DNA of 62,432 nt from Oscillospiraceae bacterium (GTDB lineage Bacteria > Bacillota > Clostridia > Christensenellales > Aristaeellaceae), in NCBI GenBank assembly GCA_031269355.1, contig JAISZG010000047.1, positions 1 to 62,432 on the forward strand. Reading direction: 5' to 3'. This document shows positions 28,739-38,054 of this stretch, one piece after another. The stretch's first letter is position 1. Every line of letters starts with the position of its first letter. Both the position numbers and the translations under genes were made by a program. The notes beneath the pieces were generated by a model. It did not search any database, was not told the DNA's origin, and was given only the letters and a program-made list of their open reading frames with translations.

Positions 28739-29097
28739 AATTTTGACCGACCTTTCCGTTCGTCCAACGCTTGGTATTCGTCCGCCCAAGTTTTGGCGCA
28801 CGACCAACAACCAGATAATTATATCACTGCGGCACGTTTCTTGCAAGGCGAAATGATAAATCTTCCAGGGCAAGCGCGCGAAAAAGGTTACTCCTCAAGC
28901 GGCGCTATCCTATGGCGCGTTCGAAAAATCTCTCGGCATGCGCGACCTATTAGGCGGACGCGATAACGCGCCTAAGCCAATTTGGCGGACACAAAAATAT
29001 GTTGCGCGCAATGCGATCAGGCAATTACACATTGCGCGCATGTTCGATATAAATCGACATACTCCTCGCGGCGGCTGGCAAATAGTGAATTCAGCGA
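28739..29097. other. Intergenic region between rpmE and the surface-protein gene
   Basis: 359 bp. It holds the terminator of the surface-protein gene (29003-29040) and must hold the rpmE promoter. I see no clear gene; the plus-strand frames here lack ribosome binding sites. Confidence 0.5.
28992..29040 (-). terminator. Terminator of the surface-protein gene
   Basis: Read on the minus strand: TGCGCGCAATG (29040-29030), a 16-base loop, CATTGCGCGCA (29013-29003), then ACATATTTTTG. An 11-bp perfect stem with a T tract, 58 bp after the stop codon. Confidence 0.75.
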
Positions 29098-32000
29098 TTA
29101 TGGAATATCATCCGGATCGATATCGGGCACCTCTATCTGCTTTATTTCCATGTCGAGCAGTTCGATAGTATCCCAGTATCGAGCCGCATGCTCGCTTCCA
29201 TGCGCGTTGAACCAGTTTATCGCCACTGTGGTAAATTTGGTGAGCATCTCCATATGAGTGCTTAACTGAAATACCGGATATAACGGGATAACGGTATCGC
29301 GCTCGTTTGACTGCGCGGACGCCAGCAGCTGCTGGAGGAGATTTGCGGTCAGAGTAAAAGGCGACTTGAACAGCGCCTTTTTCGCGTTGGGGTCGGTAGA
29401 ATATCCAAGCAGCGTATACCCCGGCTTCGACGGCTGGGTAATGAAGTCGTCGAGATTTACTACGTCGCCCAAATGAACGTGTTCGATGACTGCGGTTTCG
29501 CCATCCAGCGCAAACGATAGCGTATAGTCGTTGGCTTTCCATACTGGATATAGCGTCTGGTTTGCGTGTACGTTGGTGAGATTGGCTATAGCCTCGCCGC
29601 CGTTTGTCGTAGACCAGCCTGCGAAAGTGTAGCCGAAGCGCGCGAGCGTCCCCGGCCCGGCGGGCGAATAATCGTCACCGCAACTCACGGTGGCCGCCGC
29701 CGGGGCATCGCCGGATGTCGCCTGGCTGCTTGAATAGGTTATCGTATGGGTTATCCGCTGCCAGCGCGCGTATAGGTCGCGGTCCGAATTAATGGTCGAC
29801 GCCGCGCTGAACTGGCTGCCGTCGGTTGCTGCGTCGGTGTCGAACCAGCCCACGAACTGGTGGCAATCCCTGGACGGCGGCGTCGGCAGCGCGCCGAGCT
29901 TGCCGTTGGTGCACATGATCGTTTTGCTATCCGGGTCAGCTGGCGTATCCCCGTCGTTGCTGTGAAAGCGAACCGTATACTGAATTTCCTGATATCGCGC
30001 GTAAACGGTCTTGCTGGCGTCTACCGTACTTTCGTCGGTGAACTCCGTTCCGCCTGTCTGATTGGCTGTGTCAAACCAGCCGACGAAAGTGTGGCATGGT
30101 TTCGACGGCGGGGATGGCAGCTCGTCGACTGTGGTCGCGGGGCATATGACCGTCTTGGAACCTGGCGTCGCCTCCGTCTCCGCGCCGTTGCTGTCGAACG
30201 TAATCGTATGCTGGATTAGCGAATAGCGCGCGTATACGGTTTGGCTCTCGTTAACGATCGTTGTTTCGGTAAACGGCGCTCCGCCAACCGGGTTCGTGTA
30301 GTAGCCGTCGAATCTATGGCACGTTTTTGTCGGCGGGGTGTCCGGAAACTGGACGACGGTGGTATTGGGGCGCGTGACCGTGCTTGTGTTGGGAATGGCT
30401 TCCGTATCGCCGTCGCCTTTGTCGAATGTGACGGTATATTGAAGATAGCGCAAACCCGCGTTAATATAGCGCGACTCCGCCAGATCGGTTGGATCGACGC
30501 CGTACGCGATGCCTGTCGCAGGCTCGGCGTCCGAGTCGTTCTGGCCATCCCCGGCATTCTGATCCGTAAACTGGAAGTTGTAGTCGTTCGGATTGATGAA
30601 CTGTACGTCGTAATTCACGCCTGCGGGCACCAGCGGAAATGTATAATTTCCATCCGTGTTTGTCGTTACCTGCACGTAATTGCCGTCCGCGTCGCTGCCG
30701 GCAGTAAGGCCGCTGGTATCGCCGTAGTTCGACCCGGCGCCTTCGTCCGGCAGCCGCAGGCGCACGGTAACGCCCGCGCGCTTGGTTTCCGTGAGATCGC
30801 GTATACCGTTTCGATTATCGTCGACCCACACGAATCCGGAGATTTCGCCGGAGGTTAGAGAGGCTGCGACGGACGCGCCATGGTTGTATCCCCCGGCGAC
30901 CGGCGATACCACACGGTAATACGGGTTGAATATATTTACCTTTGCGGGCACCGTAACGCTGTCGTCGTCGGCTTTGTACGTGAAGGTTATCGTGTCGTTC
31001 ACGTCGGATGGAACGGGGTTGATGTTCGTAATGCGGATCATGGTAACGCCCGCCCAGTCGTCAGGGTTCATTTCCTGCTCAGTTTTGTAGGCAGCGTCCT
31101 CCGCTTGCTGCGAGTTGGTTATAGAAGAGTTAGTATAGGTAACCACGTAGTTGGAACTGGCGGGGTTGAATTCCGGCGGCCCCGCCAGCGCCATGTTCCA
31201 GGTGAAGTCATCAGTCTGGAAGTCCGGCCCATAGTTCAGGCCGGTATGCGGCACGGGTATGTATGAGGTGAATCCCGCGTCCGCGCCCGTCGTGTTGGTA
31301 ATGTGCAGCGCATACTTTGCGGGTACTCCAGTGGTAAGCGGCACGGTGGTGGCGTCTGGGTTCGCGGGGTCGTATGTGATTGAGGGCTGACCGGCCAGGC
31401 CTATGCCCGCGTTGAGGCGAAGTTCGGGGGTGGCTAAAATGTTAATGTCTATTTTAGCCTCGTAATTACTGATCAGGCGATCCGTCGTATTGCTGTTACC
31501 GTTCAGGTCAAGCGTGTCGACGATAGACGCCGAAGCGCTTCCGAGGCCTGCGGTTGTGAAAAGGCGGCCATCGGTAGCGCTGGCGAAAACTATATCTTTG
31601 CTGCTTATAACAATTGAATCAATATTTTTTCGTACGGTCAGGGTAAAATTTAGAGTTATAGAGCCAAAATTAGATATATCGTCTGTATAATACCCTATCA
31701 TAGCTTGCGTATGTATGCGAATCACTTGCCGGCCAGTCCCGTCGTTTATCGTAATAGGTCCGTCCATAGTATAGTCCACATTTCCCGCGCCTTGTTTCAC
31801 TGTAAGAGAGCCAGGCTTTAAATCGACGTCTTTTGGTAATAGGATGAATAAATCCGGATTCTTCATCCGTTGAAGAGAATTATAATACGAAGATACAGAA
31901 AGAGTGCTTTCCACCTTAATATCATCGTCGGGATAATAAGTATACGACCCGCTCTCGTTTTTTGTAATATTAATCTTCAAACCAGCGTAATAGCTCGGGG

Positions 32001-33759
32001 TATTGGAGCTGCTTGCTTTGGCATCAACAGCAACAGGATCTTCAGTATCTCCATCCTTTTGTGAAGTGATAGTCACTTTAATTATGTATAGCGTACTATT
32101 TGGAATTGATAAATCTATATTCCCGAAAAAAAGAATGTTATACGTACTGTCTGCTGGCCTATATGAAACAGGAAAATCGCCGACATTGGCTTCCGCCCAT
32201 TCTATGTATTCGCCTTCAGCAAGGCTCAACGACTGCGCTGTAAACAGAATTCTGCCTGAGCCATATATTCCGCCCGTAGTCTCTCTTTCCTCTGCGTCTT
32301 CCCATACCTTATACTTAACAGTTATCGATCCGGCTGCACTTTTAGGAAAGTAAAACGCGCGAACATGCAATTCCAGTGGTATATCAAAACGCACAAACTG
32401 ATCCGTTACCGGGTTGGCGTTATCATTAGAAAAACCAGTTTCCGCAACGAGTGTCAAGCCAGGCAACTGGTTAGCGTCGACAGTTGCTACGGTTCTTGTT
32501 CTAGTTGATGCCGTGAGGCGATTTCCAGTCTTTGTTATAAGAGAAACTTGATCCCCATTAAAATTTAAAGTCTTTACGACATCATCGTACATTGTTAATA
32601 TATAAGAATGTTTAATAAAATATATTCCATCCGTACCGCTTATAAATTCAAGCTGCAGTTGCGGATTCAACCTATGCTTTGAATAGTAAAACGTAGCCGT
32701 GCGGTTCGCAGAATTAATTACAACGTGATCATCAGCGCCCGACACTGTATTCTGCGCGTCTCCATCGGAAAGCGGCGGAACCTCGCCGTTTGCCCCGTTG
32801 CTGTTAACAGCGACAAGCTTTGCTTCCGGCGGCCAGGTTAACGTGACTACCCCGCTCTTGGGCACCAAATAGGAGGCACCAAACATGGTGGGTGATAAGC
32901 CATAAAGGCTATACTCCGATGTCCAAATAGTCGCGTTTAATAGAATATTATGTGATCGGGCTGATTTGCCTACAGTAAATTGGGTAGCGCTGGCGCTCAT
33001 TGTAATTTCACGTTTTATTTCTAGGCCGACCGCAGAACTGGACAGAATTACTTGCAGAGGTTCGGGAAGCTTATATTGCGAATTTATACAACTAGGAGTA
33101 GTGCCTGGGCAATGGTAACGATATGGATCCCCTGCGATACTGACATTAAATGCAATGGCGTCCGTACCGTCGTTTATGTTGTACACGATTGATCCGAAAC
33201 GTGCGGACAGCTCATCCCATGTGGTGACCGGCGCATCCACAGCCAGAGACATCCATGAGGCGAGGTTTGACGGGAGTTCCGACCCATCCATTCCGGGATA
33301 ATTGGTTACGGTAAGCCCTTCGGGGATGATGATTTCCAGGCGCTTGTCGGTTATGTTTTTAAGGTTTGCAATACGAATACTAAGTATCTGACCCTGCTCG
33401 AGGGCTATCGTGTCCGACGCGTCCGAGCCGTTCATGTCCACGCCGTCAATTTTTACATCAAGAGTCGGATCGTCAGTACGCGGTTGAAGCGCGCGCTTTT
33501 GCGCCGATGTATAAGGCGCTCCGGCCTTCGGATTATAAGCATATGGTTCGGTGGAACTATGCGCGATAGGCTTCGGCGGGCGGGATGCGGATGTGCCCGC
33601 TGCAGTGTTTGCGGCGTTACCGTTTATTCTTGAATTCTCAAGTTTTACGGGGGGGGGGGGGTAAATACCGTTAACTTTTTCTGTGCGCGTATTTATACGC
33701 GCGTTTGGCGCGCGATTAGGTGTTGAGGTTTGGCAAGGCGATTTTGTATTGCGCGGCAT
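29098..33759 (-). CDS. Very large surface-type protein with SdrD-B-like domain and InlB-type repeats
   Basis: 1553 aa from the ATG at 33759, with TAGGAG eight bases upstream. Residues 1-33 are polar and Pro/Asn/Arg-rich; there is no signal peptide. Codons 34-37 are the four prolines of a 13-C tract. Residues about 100-960 are beta-rich domains of unknown type. About 970-1106 is an SdrD-B/CnaB-like domain (SGFVWVDDNRNGIRD, then ADGNY and DGNYTFPLVPAG). About 1107-1500 holds five Listeria-Bacteroides (InlB B) type repeats of about 76 residues, with the FVGWFDT and VYARY markers. The C-terminus (IDPDDIP) has no LPxTG, SLH or membrane anchor. Likely surface-exposed; the mode of export is unclear. 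GC falls in the middle part (31.6-33.1 kb). Confidence 0.75.
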   Translation of the reverse strand: MPRNTKSPCQTSTPNRAPNARINTRTEKVNGIYPPPPVKLENSRINGNAANTAAGTSASRPPKPIAHSSTEPYAYNPKAGAPYTSAQKRALQPRTDDPTLDVKIDGVDMNGSDASDTIALEQGQILSIRIANLKNITDKRLEIIIPEGLTVTNYPGMDGSELPSNLASWMSLAVDAPVTTWDELSARFGSIVYNINDGTDAIAFNVSIAGDPYRYHCPGTTPSCINSQYKLPEPLQVILSSSAVGLEIKREITMSASATQFTVGKSARSHNILLNATIWTSEYSLYGLSPTMFGASYLVPKSGVVTLTWPPEAKLVAVNSNGANGEVPPLSDGDAQNTVSGADDHVVINSANRTATFYYSKHRLNPQLQLEFISGTDGIYFIKHSYILTMYDDVVKTLNFNGDQVSLITKTGNRLTASTRTRTVATVDANQLPGLTLVAETGFSNDNANPVTDQFVRFDIPLELHVRAFYFPKSAAGSITVKYKVWEDAEERETTGGIYGSGRILFTAQSLSLAEGEYIEWAEANVGDFPVSYRPADSTYNILFFGNIDLSIPNSTLYIIKVTITSQKDGDTEDPVAVDAKASSSNTPSYYAGLKINITKNESGSYTYYPDDDIKVESTLSVSSYYNSLQRMKNPDLFILLPKDVDLKPGSLTVKQGAGNVDYTMDGPITINDGTGRQVIRIHTQAMIGYYTDDISNFGSITLNFTLTVRKNIDSIVISSKDIVFASATDGRLFTTAGLGSASASIVDTLDLNGNSNTTDRLISNYEAKIDINILATPELRLNAGIGLAGQPSITYDPANPDATTVPLTTGVPAKYALHITNTTGADAGFTSYIPVPHTGLNYGPDFQTDDFTWNMALAGPPEFNPASSNYVVTYTNSSITNSQQAEDAAYKTEQEMNPDDWAGVTMIRITNINPVPSDVNDTITFTYKADDDSVTVPAKVNIFNPYYRVVSPVAGGYNHGASVAASLTSGEISGFVWVDDNRNGIRDLTETKRAGVTVRLRLPDEGAGSNYGDTSGLTAGSDADGNYVQVTTNTDGNYTFPLVPAGVNYDVQFINPNDYNFQFTDQNAGDGQNDSDAEPATGIAYGVDPTDLAESRYINAGLRYLQYTVTFDKGDGDTEAIPNTSTVTRPNTTVVQFPDTPPTKTCHRFDGYYTNPVGGAPFTETTIVNESQTVYARYSLIQHTITFDSNGAETEATPGSKTVICPATTVDELPSPPSKPCHTFVGWFDTANQTGGTEFTDESTVDASKTVYARYQEIQYTVRFHSNDGDTPADPDSKTIMCTNGKLGALPTPPSRDCHQFVGWFDTDAATDGSQFSAASTINSDRDLYARWQRITHTITYSSSQATSGDAPAAATVSCGDDYSPAGPGTLARFGYTFAGWSTTNGGEAIANLTNVHANQTLYPVWKANDYTLSFALDGETAVIEHVHLGDVVNLDDFITQPSKPGYTLLGYSTDPNAKKALFKSPFTLTANLLQQLLASAQSNERDTVIPLYPVFQLSTHMEMLTKFTTVAINWFNAHGSEHAARYWDTIELLDMEIKQIEVPDIDPDDIP
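29270..30437 (-). repeat. Five InlB/Listeria-Bacteroides-type protein repeats
   Basis: Repeat units begin near 30437, 30210, 29980, 29746 and 29526 (about 228 bp each) with YTVTFDKGDGD, HTITFDSNG, YTVRFHSND, HTITYSSSQ and YTLSFALDG. The first three are close relatives; units two and three each carry a Cys pair (for example TIMC and RDCHQFVGW). The last two are more diverged. Confidence 0.75.
33649..33661 (-). repeat. 13-C homopolymer in the coding strand (poly-G on plus)
   Basis: Thirteen consecutive G on the plus strand, so 13 C in the gene, encoding the end of a Tyr codon and four Pro codons about 33 codons after the start. At 13 the 1553-codon frame is open; any change not divisible by three cuts translation soon after. 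This is the classic layout of a slipped-strand phase-variation switch. Confidence 0.9.
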
Positions 33760-33887
33760 TTTTATCACTCCTATATATAGTAGGTATGTTGAATGTATAT
33801 GCCGCGTGGAAATTCAGGAAAGTTGTCCGCATCGGAAATTATTTGGTCACGCCTGGGGGATGGCGATTGGGAACTATTTGATTTTCT

Positions 33888-34238
33888 TCAGTCTCTATAA
33901 ATTTTATGAAGAGCTTTGCCTTTCGCCAGTTCGTCCACCAGTTTGTCCAGCCAGCGGATCTTCTTCATGAGCGGGTCCGTTATTTCCTCCACGCGAACGC
34001 CGCAGACCACTCCTTTGATTTTCTCCGCGTTCGGGTTGATTCGCGGCGCTTCGTCAAAAAACATCTCTAAATTGATATCTTTCGCGATTTGCGCCTGCAG
34101 GCCGTTTTCGTCATAGCCAGTCAACCAATAAATGATAGAGTCAACTTCCGCTTTTGCGCGGCCTTTGCGCTCCGCTTTTTGAACGTACATCGGGTAGATG
34201 GCCGAAAACGCCATGCCGTAGATGCGCTCGCTGCCCAT
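33888..34238 (-). CDS. DUF2200 family protein
   Basis: 116 aa, the family length. [25 protein letters not shown] and IIYWLTGYD are the family markers. A small cytoplasmic protein of unknown function with a helical make-up. GGGAGG stands eight bases before the ATG. The end of the protein has a lysine-rich helix. It is separated from the GNAT gene upstream by 49 bp and could share its transcript. Confidence 0.88.
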   Translation of the reverse strand: MGSERIYGMAFSAIYPMYVQKAERKGRAKAEVDSIIYWLTGYDENGLQAQIAKDINLEMFFDEAPRINPNAEKIKGVVCGVRVEEITDPLMKKIRWLDKLVDELAKGKALHKIYRD

Positions 34239-34287
34239 ACTGAAACCTCCCGCTTTTATTTTGCGCTTAATTCGATCGATATATATT

Positions 34288-34854
34288 TTATAATGTTATT
34301 ACTTCGCCGATAGGCCGCAGCAGCTCCGGCTCGTCGTCAAACTCTCCGATTATCTTTTGCATCCATAGTACGTCGCGCCATGCGCCGTGCTTATATCCGC
34401 ATTTGGGAAACACGCAAACGCGGTCGAAACCAATGCTTTCGTGAAAACATTCGCTCTGCGCGTTCGGCGTAGTTATAACAGCATAAACGATTTTTATATT
34501 CTGGCGCGCGAGCAGCGAAAGTAGAGCGGCGTACAGCATACGCCCTATACCCATACGATGCGCGTCCTCGCGAACATACACTGAAAGTTCAGCGGTCCAC
34601 TGATACGCGGCGCGGCTGCGGACGGGCGCGGCATATGCATAGGCTGCGGCTACGCCTTCTCGCTCATATACGAGATAGGGATAAACGGAACCGATATCGC
34701 GTACGCGGCGCTTGAACTCAGCGACTGTAGGCACGCAGGTTTCAAACGTAATCACAGTTTGCTCTACATATGGCGTATATATGGAAAGAAGCGACGGCGC
34801 GTCCCGCTCGCTGGCAAAGCGGATGAACGGCGGCAGTCCGGTGCAAGGTTCCAT
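34288..34854 (-). CDS. GNAT acetyltransferase, phosphinothricin-acetyltransferase-like
   Basis: 188 aa. [20 protein letters not shown] and [15 protein letters not shown] are typical of the PAT/MddA group; [21 protein letters not shown] is the acetyl-CoA loop, and [29 protein letters not shown] is the conserved end. Such enzymes acetylate amino-acid analogues such as methionine sulfoximine. GGAGG lies eight bases before the ATG. Confidence 0.88.
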   Translation of the reverse strand: MEPCTGLPPFIRFASERDAPSLLSIYTPYVEQTVITFETCVPTVAEFKRRVRDIGSVYPYLVYEREGVAAAYAYAAPVRSRAAYQWTAELSVYVREDAHRMGIGRMLYAALLSLLARQNIKIVYAVITTPNAQSECFHESIGFDRVCVFPKCGYKHGAWRDVLWMQKIIGEFDDEPELLRPIGEVITL

Positions 34855-35054
34855 TCAGAAATCCTCCGAATTCCTTCTGCATAAATTCAAAATGGATAGG
34901 GTGGGGGCGACGGGGCAGACACCGCGTTATTTGTACAATTCGGGATATTATAACAGACGGCGCAGTTTCGGGCAAGTCAAGAACGGTTTCGATATATAAA
35001 CATATACTGGATCAGGTTCTCTTTTATACTGGAGAACTCGAAGGAGGAAGTGAC

Positions 35055-35336
35055 ATGCCGTGGTTCGGTGGTCACTATAATGGTTGCTGGGGCGGAGGGC
35101 TTGGCCCGTGGTCAGATCACTGTCATGACGACTATTATGATTATCAGCTTGCTTTGTACTATTGGTCACTACATACAAACATGATCCTATCCTGTTCTGG
35201 ATGCCATGGACCCCGGCAGCACTTTGGCTTTGGTATGCCGCCTTTCTTCGGCGGTTTTGGCGGCCCCGGTCCCTACGGATGCGCCGCCGGTTACGGTCCG
35301 CCGAGTTGCTGCAACTGCAGTGGAAGTAATCCGTAA
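35055..35336 (+). CDS. Small Cys/His/Gly/Tyr-rich protein
   Basis: 93 aa with a strong GAAGGAGG site seven bases before the ATG. The sequence is very biased: glycine and aromatic residues throughout (GGHYNGCWGGGLGPW, FGFGMPPFFGGFGGPGPYG), with Cys and His in DHCHDD, CSGCHG and CCNCSG. No signal peptide. The composition is like that of spore-coat or crust proteins or of a metal-binding matrix protein, and it lies in a spore-former; this role is inference. A terminator follows 60 bp downstream, so it is a single-gene unit. Confidence 0.6.
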   Translation: MPWFGGHYNGCWGGGLGPWSDHCHDDYYDYQLALYYWSLHTNMILSCSGCHGPRQHFGFGMPPFFGGFGGPGPYGCAAGYGPPSCCNCSGSNP

Positions 35337-35397
35337 TTCATAATTAATTTTGACGGGAGCTCCACCCCGCACCCGTTCGCCGCCCAGCCTCTGCGCG

Positions 35398-35432
35398 CGC
35401 CTTGGGAATAAATCCCCAAGGCGTTTCGTTTA
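35398..35432 (+). terminator. Terminator after the Cys/Gly-rich gene
   Basis: Nine-bp stem CGCCTTGGG (35398-35406) with CCCAAGGCG (35415-35423), then TTTCGTTTAT. Confidence 0.75.
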
Positions 35433-35466
35433 TATATAAGGAAGACTTTGGGAAGGATGTGATCGT

Positions 35467-36597
35467 TTGATTAATAGAGCTTATCGCCATAGCGGGCGCG
35501 GCGCGCGATCCCGCTTTGTTATTGGGCTACGGAGGCCAAGCCCCCGTCTAATGGAAAAGCCTGGCATACGAGCGCTTGCCGCCGCGCTGTGCTTCGCGCT
35601 TGTCTTATCTCCGATATGCGCGCTGGCGGATGACAAGCCGCTTAACATTAACGACGTTCGGAATATGCTAAATTATACGCCGCCTACTCCGGCGCCGCTA
35701 TTTGAGACGCCAATAGTTCTGATACCCGCATTTCCCGGAGACGCTCCGCTGCGCATTGAGGGCGCTTCCATCCCCGGCTTAGTGGACGGTTACGGCGAAA
35801 TATATAAACATTCTACAAGCGACGTGGTGTTTGATTACTGTCAGCAATTGGCCGATATGGGTTTTGAAATGTACGACGCGTCTGAATATACAAAGAACGA
35901 CGCGCCAGTCGCGATAGGATTCGTTAAAGGCAACGCCAAGATAATCGTTACATACGATCCCGATCTATGGAACGCAATTCTGTACTTTCAAAATGGCGCA
36001 GAATATATTACGACGGCGGTTAACGACGAGTACCTGCCTATTCAAACAGCGGCGCCGCAACCTTCGCAGCCGCAAAACGTCGATTCAAACGTCGCTCCGC
36101 TGGCTCTGGACGAGCCGCTGCAAGACGCGCTTCTCCTGCATATTTCCGGATCTGATTATGCAAGCGCATATAATATGAGCCTGCGGGATATTGAGATGCG
36201 CGACGGGCTGGTGATCGTCCGCTTTTACGACGCGCTCAACGATATATCGGTGCGCTTTGGCTTAAGCAGAAACCTTGCCGCAGGGAGATACTCATTCAAA
36301 GGCTCGCTTGAAGGCGGCATCATAGCGCAATGGCTATCGAAGGGCGAAGGTGGCGCTGACGAAAACTCGTCCGATGAAAATGGGTTTGCCATTAAAATAG
36401 ATCGCGGCGGCGAAGCGGCGGCGGAAAGTTTGAAAAAAGAAGTTGCTGAAAGCGAATTGGGCGTCGAACTGAACCTGCGCGAATCAGGCGACGGACATTA
36501 CGCGGGTTCGCTGTCAGGGAAAACATTCTTATCCGAAGATGATATTTATCCAGTTATGTTTGTTATTGAGTTTGATTTTTCTGCGGGGAACTCATAA
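35467..36597 (+). CDS. Secreted protein of unknown function
   Basis: 376 aa from a TTG start with GGAAGG about ten bases upstream. The n-region is long and basic (28 residues) before a hydrophobic core (ALAAALCFALVLSPICA) and a probable cut after ALA. An ATG 28 codons in has no ribosome binding site but would give a normal signal peptide. The mature part has two halves: residues 60-180 with the stretch YKHSTSDVVFDYCQQLADMGFEMYD, like small lipoprotein-associated folds, a Pro/Gln linker, then a beta-rich half ending FVIEFDFSAGNS. I do not recognise it. Confidence 0.6.
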   Translation: MINRAYRHSGRGARSRFVIGLRRPSPRLMEKPGIRALAAALCFALVLSPICALADDKPLNINDVRNMLNYTPPTPAPLFETPIVLIPAFPGDAPLRIEGASIPGLVDGYGEIYKHSTSDVVFDYCQQLADMGFEMYDASEYTKNDAPVAIGFVKGNAKIIVTYDPDLWNAILYFQNGAEYITTAVNDEYLPIQTAAPQPSQPQNVDSNVAPLALDEPLQDALLLHISGSDYASAYNMSLRDIEMRDGLVIVRFYDALNDISVRFGLSRNLAAGRYSFKGSLEGGIIAQWLSKGEGGADENSSDENGFAIKIDRGGEAAAESLKKEVAESELGVELNLRESGDGHYAGSLSGKTFLSEDDIYPVMFVIEFDFSAGNS

Positions 36598-36693
36598 CGA
36601 ACGCGACGCCCTGGCTCGCGAAGCCCCACTGCAGCTGGCACGAAGGTTCGCAGGAAGCGTGTCACGTTATTCGTCCATCCTATAGAACCTGAT

Positions 36694-36710
36694 GGGTGGG
36701 GTGGGATGGG
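36694..36710 (+). other. G-quadruplex-type motif
   Basis: Four G runs, GGGTGGGGTGGGATGGG, with loops of one, one and two bases, on the plus strand about 90 bp before the -35 box of the binding-protein gene. Short loops make this a strong candidate; whether it folds in the cell is unknown. Confidence 0.6.
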
Positions 36711-36796
36711 AACTGCGGTTCTATTGCCAAAGGAGCGAATGCGGCGCGATTTCCTGTAATTTCATTGTAAAATGTCGAAAACCGCCGGATAAACGC

Positions 36797-36825
36797 TTGT
36801 TCGAATTCGATCGTTATGGTACAAT
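36797..36825 (+). promoter_or_regulatory. Sigma-A-type promoter of the binding-protein gene
   Basis: TTGTTC (36797-36802), 17 bp, TACAAT (36820-36825), 38 bp before the ATG. Confidence 0.65.
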
Positions 36826-36863
36826 GGTAATTGGATTTTACCGTGATAAAAGGAGGCAATCGA

Positions 36864-38003
36864 ATGGCAAGGCGCAAAGGTTTCGTTATACTGCTTGCCG
36901 CTCTGCTCTGTCTGACGATGGCAAGCCCCGCTTTCGCTGATACGATCAAGATCGGCGGACTCGCGCCGTTAACGGGCGCGGTGGCGCAGTACGGTATCGC
37001 CGTTCAAAAAGGCGTCGATTTGTATATCGAGCAGCTCAACGCGCAGGGCGGCATCGACGGCAGTCCTGTGGAAGTTATCTGGTACGATGAAAAAGGCGAC
37101 GAGATAGAAGCGATGAACGCTTTCAATCTGCTGGTCGATTCGGATGGCGTGGTCGGAATCATAGGCGACGTAACCAGCCGCCCCACTCTCGCGGTGGCCG
37201 AACTGGTTCGCGAGGTAGGTATTCCGATGATAACGGCGTCCGCCACAGCGTACGACGTGACGACGGACAACCCGAGCATTTTCCGCTCGTGCTTCCTCGA
37301 TCCGTTCCAGGCGTCCACAATGGCCAACTTCGCCCAGCAAGCGCTGAACGCGCAAAAGGTTGCCGTTATCTACGACGTGTCTGACGATTACTCCGTAGGG
37401 CTTGCGGAATCGTTCCGCGCGCAGGCGGAAGCAAACGGACAGGAAGTAGTAGCGTATGAATCCGGAACGGCTACCGACGTAGATTTTTCCGCGCAGCTTA
37501 CCAACATCGCGTCGAAAGAACCGGACGCGTTGTTCGTCGCTTATTATTACGGACCCGCCGCGCTGATCGTACAGCAAGCGAGCAAACCGGAAGTCGGGTT
37601 GGATTGCTACTTCCTTGGAGCGGATGGAATCGCGGGCATCGAAAATACGATCAGCGATACTTCGCTTCTCGAAAAGAAGTTCTTCTACTCCGATCATTTT
37701 GCTTCCGATTCTACAGACCCGATGGTCGTAGATTTCATAAAGGCTTATGAAGCGAAGTATAACGAACCTATGTCCATGGCGTTCAACGCTACGGGCTACG
37801 ACGCGGCGCTGCTTCTTTGCGAGGCTATCAAGGCTGCGGGTTCGACGGATTTTGAAGCCGTTTCTGCGGCGCTTAAATCTTCCAGCGTGCAGGGAGTTAC
37901 CAGCTCATATACTTTCGATGATCATAACGATCCGATTAAGTCCGCGTATATAATGACGTTCGTCGGCGGCAAGCAGGCGTTCGAAACGAGGCAGGATCCG
38001 TAA
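36864..38003 (+). CDS. Branched-chain amino-acid-type ABC substrate-binding protein
   Basis: 379 aa from the ATG at 36864 with AAAGGAGG upstream. Signal peptide 1-25 (ILLAALLCLTMASPAFA), no lipobox cysteine. The LivJ/LivK-type periplasmic-binding fold type I is clear: IKIGGLAPLTGAVAQYG, GVVGIIGDVTSRPTLAVAELV, VAVIYDVSDDYSVGLAESFRAQ and FNATGYDAALLLCEAI. No permease or ATPase gene is near; a terminator follows at once. As an orphan it may feed a transporter encoded elsewhere, or work as a sensor. The ligand is unknown. Confidence 0.9.
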   Translation: MARRKGFVILLAALLCLTMASPAFADTIKIGGLAPLTGAVAQYGIAVQKGVDLYIEQLNAQGGIDGSPVEVIWYDEKGDEIEAMNAFNLLVDSDGVVGIIGDVTSRPTLAVAELVREVGIPMITASATAYDVTTDNPSIFRSCFLDPFQASTMANFAQQALNAQKVAVIYDVSDDYSVGLAESFRAQAEANGQEVVAYESGTATDVDFSAQLTNIASKEPDALFVAYYYGPAALIVQQASKPEVGLDCYFLGADGIAGIENTISDTSLLEKKFFYSDHFASDSTDPMVVDFIKAYEAKYNEPMSMAFNATGYDAALLLCEAIKAAGSTDFEAVSAALKSSSVQGVTSSYTFDDHNDPIKSAYIMTFVGGKQAFETRQDP

Positions 38004-38054
38004 GCAGTCGCTCGGCGCGGCTCGCCTGAATTGAAATAAGCATGGCATAATTTT

